NCBI GenBank assembly: GCA_917880885.1 | Contig: OU862917.1 | Span: 24,726,104-24,790,103, forward strand | Length of the DNA stretch: 64,000 nucleotides | Reading direction: 5' to 3' | Source of the DNA: Limnephilus marmoratus | Taxonomy: Eukaryota; Arthropoda; Insecta; Trichoptera; Limnephilidae | The notes under the pieces: model-generated | The model's input: only the letters and a program-made list of their open reading frames with translations | What the model was told of the DNA's origin: nothing | Databases searched by the model: none | Position numbers and translations under genes: made by a program | Shown here: positions 57,861-64,000 of the stretch, one piece after another | How the letters are laid out: the number at the start of each line of letters is the position of its first letter | How positions within the stretch are numbered: the stretch's first letter is position 1

Positions 57861-58513
57861 AATATGTATGATCGCTGTGAATATTCGTGAATGATTTATA
57901 ATTATTTGTTTGGAGTATTTGTATATCTTCTTATAAATTAAAATGTTTACGGGTAGGAATTTTTAGCTTACTTCGATGCATATTCTTTATTAAAAATATA
58001 ATTTTAAACTTGAATCAGTTTTTAAAAGCTTTAAAAATAATTATGAAATTATATCCTGATAAAATACGTTTTTATTATTTTCTTTTTTATTTTATTTTTG
58101 TATAGACCCTTGAGAATATTCCATTTTATAAAATGGTAACATTTTCATATAAGTGTTAGTAATAAAAAATGGTTACACAATAATTACTTACATTACAATG
58201 ATTTGCAACCGTCGGATTGATGTCGATATCAACCATAAATGTACCTATTGTAAAAATAAATGTACCTATTGTGAACTAGCCTCAATATATATATCCTCAA
58301 GCGAATATCCCGAGCTAAAAATATGTATTAATCCTATCTACATAGAGGCCTAATAATAGTAATAATGAGGAAAAGATTTAAAAATGTAATAAAAAAATAG
58401 AAATAATAACGAGAAGATTTAATATAATAAAAAAATATAAATAATATTGAGACATGAAACATTGTTTAGGTGTGTTTGAAACATCGAATTTGTAATGTTA
58501 AAAATGTCGATAT
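57861..58513. other. Intergenic sequence, nothing recognised
   Basis: AT-rich. The word AAATGTACCTATTGT is duplicated in tandem at about 58237-58271. Confidence 0.45.
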
Positions 58514-58712
58514 ATTTTTTTAAGAAAGAAAAATATCCCCGGGCTACTAATCGCCCGACAATATTTGTAAATCTCTTACTGCCAACACTCTAAGCGGAAA
58601 ATATTGCTGATGATGCTAGACTTGTAGTAGTTAGCCGAGAAATTGAACACACGACGTCGTGACGCTTGGGTGTTACCCAAACGCGATGCCATCTCAGCCA
58701 CTGACCGGGCAT
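58514..58712 (-). repeat. tRNA-derived SINE, copy 2
   Basis: On the minus strand, CAGTGGCTGAGATGGCATCG (A-box region) and GTGTTCAATTTCTCGG (B box) are followed by the same body as copy 1, with CCCGGGGATA and an A-rich tail. More diverged than copy 1. Confidence 0.7.
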
Positions 58713-58867
58713 AATTTGTATAATACCTAGTCTGCTAAACTATGTAGGGGAGGAATTGGCGAGTGTGCTTCATAATTTGTTTGTGAACTTGAAAAATTGT
58801 TTTTATGCCTAGTGGGTAGAGTTGGTACTCTCATGTTGACTAGACTCATTCGGAGGACTCCAGATAC

Positions 58868-59632
58868 TAATATCTACAGCCTGTGTGTCGGACGAATATC
58901 TACAGATCATGTGTTAGACTAATATCTACGAACTTCAATATGACTAATATCTACAGAGCTAAGGTCGGACGAATATCTATGACGGTCCCAGTGGTGACTA
59001 ATATCTAACGGAAAAGCTTAAATTATTTCAATTACGTAATTACTAATTACATAAAGGCTTAAACGTTTAAAGTATGTACATGAAGTTTTTGCATAATATT
59101 ACTGTTTTGCTGTTTACTAGGACAATAATTTATTGAACAAACATGAAGGCCATAATACAAAGAATCTTATTTATTTCGAAATACACGGCACCACAATCTA
59201 ACCTAACTGACATAGAAATGGTCATGGTAACAGACTAAATAATTTAGAAGCACTCGAAATAAAGAAAGCTGTTAAAGCAAAAACCCAAATCCTTAATAAT
59301 CAGCTAAATGTGTTCAATAGTCCGATATTAGGGATTTTTACATACATGCATACATAAATTAAGTTTTTTAAACTGCATACGCAATATTACTTTATTCCAA
59401 TATGCTGTACATAATTTCAAATTCAACCTCTGCCAGTGCTGTAGATATTCGTCCACACTTTGGTTCTCATAGAAATTAGTCAGCAGTTTGAGCTGTAGAT
59501 ATTCGTACGCACTTTCGTTCTCATAGATATTAGTCAGCAGTTTGAACTAAGATATTCGTACGCACTTTGGTTCTCATAGATATTAGTCCGATTTGTTCTG
59601 TTTTTGGAATTCCTGTAGATATTAGTAGACGT
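58868..59632. mobile_element. Fold-back element with iterated TAATATCTACAG arms
   Basis: The left arm (58868-59013) has six copies of GAC(T/G)AATATCTAC about 30 bp apart. The right arm (59430-59632) has the inverse motif seven times (GTAGATATTCGT and ATAGATATTAGTC). GACTAAT and GACGAAT versions tend to alternate. The loop is about 415 bp and non-coding. Confidence 0.75.
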
Positions 59633-60282
59633 CTCCATTCGGAGTTCGCGAGAGTCGAGCTCCGAATTTTTCAATTTTGAAAAAGTGCGTAGGTCACTTA
59701 TCCTTCTACGATCCTCAAGTGTAGATATGTATTTTTAAGGTAGGTATTTAAAAATTACTAACATTGTAAAATTGTTACTAATGTTTTTTTAATTGTCATT
59801 AACATTTTAAAAAAGGTATCAATTTTTAGTTTGTAACCGAAGATGGGCGGCAGGCGACCGGAGTTGAATATGAAAGGACATGCAGAAAGAAACCATTTCT
59901 TTATTTAAGTGGCATTGCAACGCACGCCGGGAACTCGCTAGTTATAAATAAAATAAACTGCATATTTATATTTTATTAAGGTTTCATCCGGTCTCCATTG
60001 AAAAAGTGCCAAATGTAACATATCGCACATAGATCTTTTGTCACTGGCGGCCAGCTAAAAGACCTATTTGAAAGCAGTCCATGTGAGATTTCTTGCTTAC
60101 ATAAATCCGTTTGTTTGCTCAAATCATTTTGTTTTATTCGATAAGGCTTTACTTTGTCGGGCTCGTTTTATTTTTACGAGGGCTTTAAAATAAAATGTAA
60201 GGCACCAGTAGAAATGAGAATTTATAAATAAAATGTAAAGCTGGGACACATTCAGATAATAAAAAGGGGTGGGTCCTTTGTT
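59633..60282. other. Intergenic sequence, nothing recognised
   Basis: No supported gene. Confidence 0.4.
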
Positions 60283-61235
60283 CAGTGGCGTAGCAACACT
60301 CTCCCGGGCTCTGTGGCATATTTGGAAACCGCGCTCAAGTGTCTTAACTGATTCATGTCATCTTAGAGCCAATTCATTTTCACATACTTTGCGCATGCAT
60401 CATCGCATGGGACATTTACGGTATTCCCATTCAGGGTATATTTTGAGGCTGGAGGAAATTGGAAGGTGAAAGACATTGGTAAGGAGAAGATTGGAAAGTG
60501 CCTGGCTGTTTAGATCACTAAAAACGGTTAAAACCGTTTCATGGAGCGTAACTACATGTGGCGTAGCTCTGCAGACGAAAAATTAATATTTCTCATGCTG
60601 CGTATAAACAGGTGGATATTACCGCAGGCCGAGGAACGAAACAACCGTTAACGGCGCGAAACGCCGCTTCCGCGTTCCGGTATGGAATGGTGAAAATTGA
60701 ATTGTTCCAGACCACGGGAGACGGTTCCGCAACTTTTCATCCCGCGACGAAAATATCCCTAACAAAATAGGCTCCGACAAAATATCCTACGGACAAATTA
60801 TCCGCCAACAAAATACCTACCAAAACCTAATCTAATCTAACAAAAAAATGGACAAAATAGTACAGACATCCTGTAAAGACAATAAATTATTGTTATCAGT
60901 ATTATTTTGGTCCCATTGTACTATTTTTTAACATTTATTGTTATCCGTATTATTTTTGTCTCATTGTACTATTTTTTTTACATTTATTGTTATCCGTATT
61001 ATTTTTGTCCCATTGTACTATTTTTTAACAATAATTTAATGTCTTTACGGAATGTCTGTATTATTTTTGTCCCATTTTTTGTTAGGTTAGGTTATTAAGT
61101 TTTAGTAGATATTTTGTTAGGGGATGTTTTGTCCGCAGTAAATTTCGTCGGAGGATATTTTGTCGGGAATATTTTGTCGTGGGATGAAAACGTGCATTAC
61201 CGCGGGAGACTGCTCAGGGGCTAGCTACGCCACTG
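60283..61235. mobile_element. hAT-like MITE containing a fold-back
   Basis: The termini CAGTGGCGTAGC and GCTACGCCACTG are inverted. The flanking octamers cctttgtt and cctccgct agree at 5 of 8 positions, an eroded hAT-type duplication. No transposase. A fold-back (60737-61190) fills much of it. Confidence 0.6.
60737..61190. mobile_element. Fold-back element with iterated GACAAAATATCC arms
   Basis: The left arm (60737-60870) carries variants of GACAAAATATCC. The right arm (61058-61190) is its inverse (GGATATTTTGTCG), closing with TTTTCATCCC(G/A)CGAC at both outer ends. The loop contains a 49-bp unit (CATTGTACTATTTTTT) about three times at 60913-61025. Confidence 0.75.
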
Positions 61236-61590
61236 CCTCCGCTAGATATCATCTTATTCATAAATGTTGAGTTTATTATTAAGAAAAATTTAATCCTTCG
61301 TTTACTATAATTTAACTTCCGATAAACTGCCAACGATAACACTAGTATATTATAAAATTTTGATTTAATTTCAATCTCTACTGTTAAGTTGGCGTGCCAT
61401 TTAAAATGATTAATGCGTCTTAATTTTTTTTTAAATCTACCCATTACAATTGCTTCTACAGTTTACGTTGCAACGCTTCCATTATTATAATTTTTTTTCA
61501 ATTTGGAACATTAACAGGTTGACAATATTACGTACAAAAAAAATTAGCTTACACCCAATGATTATTTATCGATCACATCACGTAAATATA
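61236..61590. other. Intergenic sequence, nothing recognised
   Basis: AT-rich, no supported gene. Confidence 0.4.
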
Positions 61591-61751
61591 AGGGAACGTA
61601 CCCATACTACGTGACACGTTTAGGGGGGGGGTCTTCAAAATGTCACGCTCCATACAAATGAGCGGCGGGTTGCTTAGGATTTTGGTCACCGGGGGGGGGG
61701 GGGGGGTTAAAAATTGCAAAAAGTTGGTTACGTAGTATGGGTACGTTCCCT
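61591..61751 (-). mobile_element. 161-bp MITE, AGGGAACGTACCC termini, copy 2
   Basis: Same termini and interior words (GTCTTCAAAATGTCACGC, AAATGAGCGGCGG) as 26808-26962, in inverse orientation. It contains G-runs at about 61622-61630 and 61690-61707. Confidence 0.8.
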
Positions 61752-62267
61752 AATACATAACACGTATTAAAAAATGTTCGATATTTATACAGCCAATAGA
61801 AACTAAAAAAACATACATGGAAAAAACAGATAATAACCATACACAAACTATGCCAGTTACCATTGCGACACCAATGTTTTAAATTGGCTTAAAATCTAAT
61901 CCAAAGTCGAAGCATTGCATCTTTCTACGTCTTTTTATGATCCATTAATCTTTTTCCAGTTTCCCATTTACTTTTCAAATAAACCGTTCGACTGAAACCT
62001 TGCTAACATTTATTGTAGCTCCTCGAGTCTTCTTTACCCATTTTGACTAGCTTGCATTTATCCTTATGCACTCGTGTGTCGGGAACAATACTTTATAAAA
62101 TGTAGCACTTAAAATACACTTAGCGATCCGGCCTGTGGTTGGTAAGGGGTGGGGAGGGGTAAGGGGAGAATAATCTCTAAGTCCACAGAGCAAGCACTGG
62201 AGGATTTAGAATTAAGAGTATAAAATAAATGTTGCGGTGCAAGTAAAGATGCAATATTAATGCTACA
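61752..62267. other. Intergenic sequence, nothing recognised
   Basis: No supported gene. Confidence 0.4.
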
Positions 62268-62617
62268 TCTTCTTATATATAAAAATGAATCGCGGAATGT
62301 GTTGCTAAGCGCATAACTTTCGAACGACTTCACCAAATTGGATAATTCTTTTTATTGTGTGTTCGTTATTGTCAGGACAAGGTTTTTATAAAACTTCCGG
62401 TGAGCTCTGGCATTATTAAATTTGTTTAAAAAAATTGCTATTGGTGGCACGCGAGGTTTGAAAACTGAATGTATGGAAAGTGGGAGAGATGGGGGTGAGG
62501 GGAGAGGGGGGAGTGGCCATGGGGGGGAGGGTGGAGCGGCGGGGAGTGCGGTGACAGAGGGGGGAGGTGGATGAGGCGGAGTGGGAACATGCGAGCGAAG
62601 CCGCGGGAAAAAGCTAG
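62268..62617 (+). mobile_element. Helitron-like non-autonomous element
   Basis: It begins TCTTCTTATATATAAAAATG after an A and ends GCCGCGGGAAAAAGCTAG before a T, with no target duplication. This is the A|TC...CTAG|T pattern of Helitrons, and both end sequences resemble common insect Helitron termini. The interior is G-rich near 62485-62590. No Rep/helicase. Confidence 0.65.
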
Positions 62618-64000
62618 TTGTTTAAAAAAAATCCATTTTATAGTGTTGATAAGTAGGTACCATTGAACCTTAATAAAGATAGTATGTAGGTGCTTCTCTT
62701 GAAGCTGCCTACCACTGCGGGGAAATGGCTTGATGGATAGTTAATTACTTTGTTAGACTGTGATTAGAAAAAATCAGAGTGTGCAATTCACACGCGCTAG
62801 AAGTGCAACCTTCCGAAAACTAAAGTAGACAAGAGTGGTAGACCACGAATTGTGTGAAATTTATGTGGATGATTTTTTTCCATATTTTAGTCGTCGAATT
62901 CCAGTGCAATTTTTCCTATAAGTAGATACATCTTATTAGTATTTGTGTTTTCTTCTTCGGAGTCGGTAGACGTCGCTTTCTTTTGTGTTTTCTTTGTCCG
63001 TTCTTTTTGGATTGGTTTGAAGATTGGTTATTGATTTTACAAAAATATATATATTTTTTTGATTTCATAGATTTCGATCCTTGGTCTGCTAAATGTCTGG
63101 CCGCTAAGGTTCGTCAGGCGCTTTATACCACCAGACCAAATGAGACTAGCGTGGGACCGTGAATTTACCGTATTATATTTGGAACCGAGTGTGAAAAATA
63201 AATATTTTATTACCGAAATAAATAAATATTTTATTGCTATCTCATTCTCTCGCATGCTTAATCCTATAGATGTTTCGAGTTTAAAATCACAGCGGTGCTA
63301 AAGAAGTTTTCACTTAAAAAAAGCAGTATCCCTCAAGTTTTGTGAAAATGTCTTTATTTTACGCAATTGTTATCTTGACCATCAAATAAAACTTGGAGGA
63401 AGGAATCAGGCCACAAAAATTAAAATCTTCATAAAAATTCGTTTTTAATTTTTATAATTCATGTTTATCCCAGCGAGTAAAAATGACTTAACCCACATTT
63501 ATTCCTAAATTATTAATTCATGTTTCATTTTGACGGTAAGGAAAAGGTTGTAAACCTCAAATGTATATATCACTATCATTTCCGACCCCCAGCGGCAGAA
63601 AACGATCTACTAACCAAATGCAATTATGGATAAGCATTATACCGCCATATACGAGTACGTACATAAAATTTAAAAACAATATCATTAAAAAATATACGCA
63701 TCAAAACAAATTGAAATCATATTGATAAATCAATCATGAAACCGATCGATGTGTAAAATAATAAATATTCGTGGTTAAATACAAAGTGTTTGTTTAATTT
63801 TTATAATAAAATCATGTCAATTTTACCTTGGAAATGTTTTTTAATAAAACAGTGCAGTTTTGTGTGCACGCCAACAGCTAAGGTAAAACTGTGCCTTCGT
63901 GACAAGGTGGTATGTTTTTGTTAACCCTCTCATTACCATTGTGGCCAACGATCAAATTATGAATAGCAGCAAATTCGATACGCGATTACCTACTTTTTTT
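62618..64000. other. AT-rich sequence, nothing recognised
   Basis: No reading frame, RNA gene or repeat boundary could be supported up to the end of the window. Confidence 0.4.

Overview
This window looks like transposon-rich, AT-rich DNA from an insect. No ordinary host protein gene could be supported. The organism call rests on the element mix: BEL/Pao, a CsRn1/Kabuki-type gypsy, R4/Dong, Jockey/CR1-type and RTE-type LINEs, Penelope-like ends, Merlin, hAT, Helitron-like pieces and tRNA-derived SINEs. A moth or butterfly is plausible, but other insects are not excluded. The only clear host gene is a tRNA-Val(AAC) at 17139-17211.

Layout. 1-2035: AT-rich sequence with one TIR-bounded element. 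2036-3225 plus 15506-16345: the two halves of one minus-strand LINE, split inside its reverse transcriptase by a 12.28-kb element (3226-15505). That element has two 5.28-kb direct repeats with TG...CA ends, a 4-bp target duplication and a 1.7-kb non-coding core. It reads as a very young, non-autonomous giant-LTR (LARD-like) retrotransposon. 17-25 kb: the tRNA, a 950-bp Penelope-type fold-back, LINE tails, and copies of a repeat family (called RepA here) whose hairpin tail is shared with a LINE at 25 kb. 25875-29912: a hAT-bounded element with an exact 8-bp target duplication, filled by nested inserts. These are a Penelope terminus with a hammerhead-like motif, a TATCGATA fold-back, a small MITE and an R4/Dong LINE C-terminus abutting a TAA microsatellite.

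30.6-35.2 kb: a fold-back, a LINE tail, an interrupted RepA copy and a SINE. 35814-39910: a gypsy element with identical LTRs, intact pol and a miniature gag. 40115-43500: a Merlin DNA transposon with TIRs, a 9-bp target duplication, a complete intron-containing DDE transposase and an internal 110-bp tandem array. 45-46 kb: an inverted RepA pair. 46975-54016: a BEL/Pao element, minus strand, with nearly identical 376-bp LTRs and one frameshift in pol. 54.7-64 kb: an RTE-type LINE relic, a second hammerhead-like Penelope terminus, further LINE and SINE copies, two more fold-backs, a MITE and a Helitron-like end pair.

The parts do not form a pathway; the common thread is nested mobile DNA of differing ages. 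LTR identity marks three recent insertions: gypsy (no LTR differences seen), giant-LTR element (eight seen) and BEL (two seen). Merlin and its transposase also look intact. All comparisons were made by eye.
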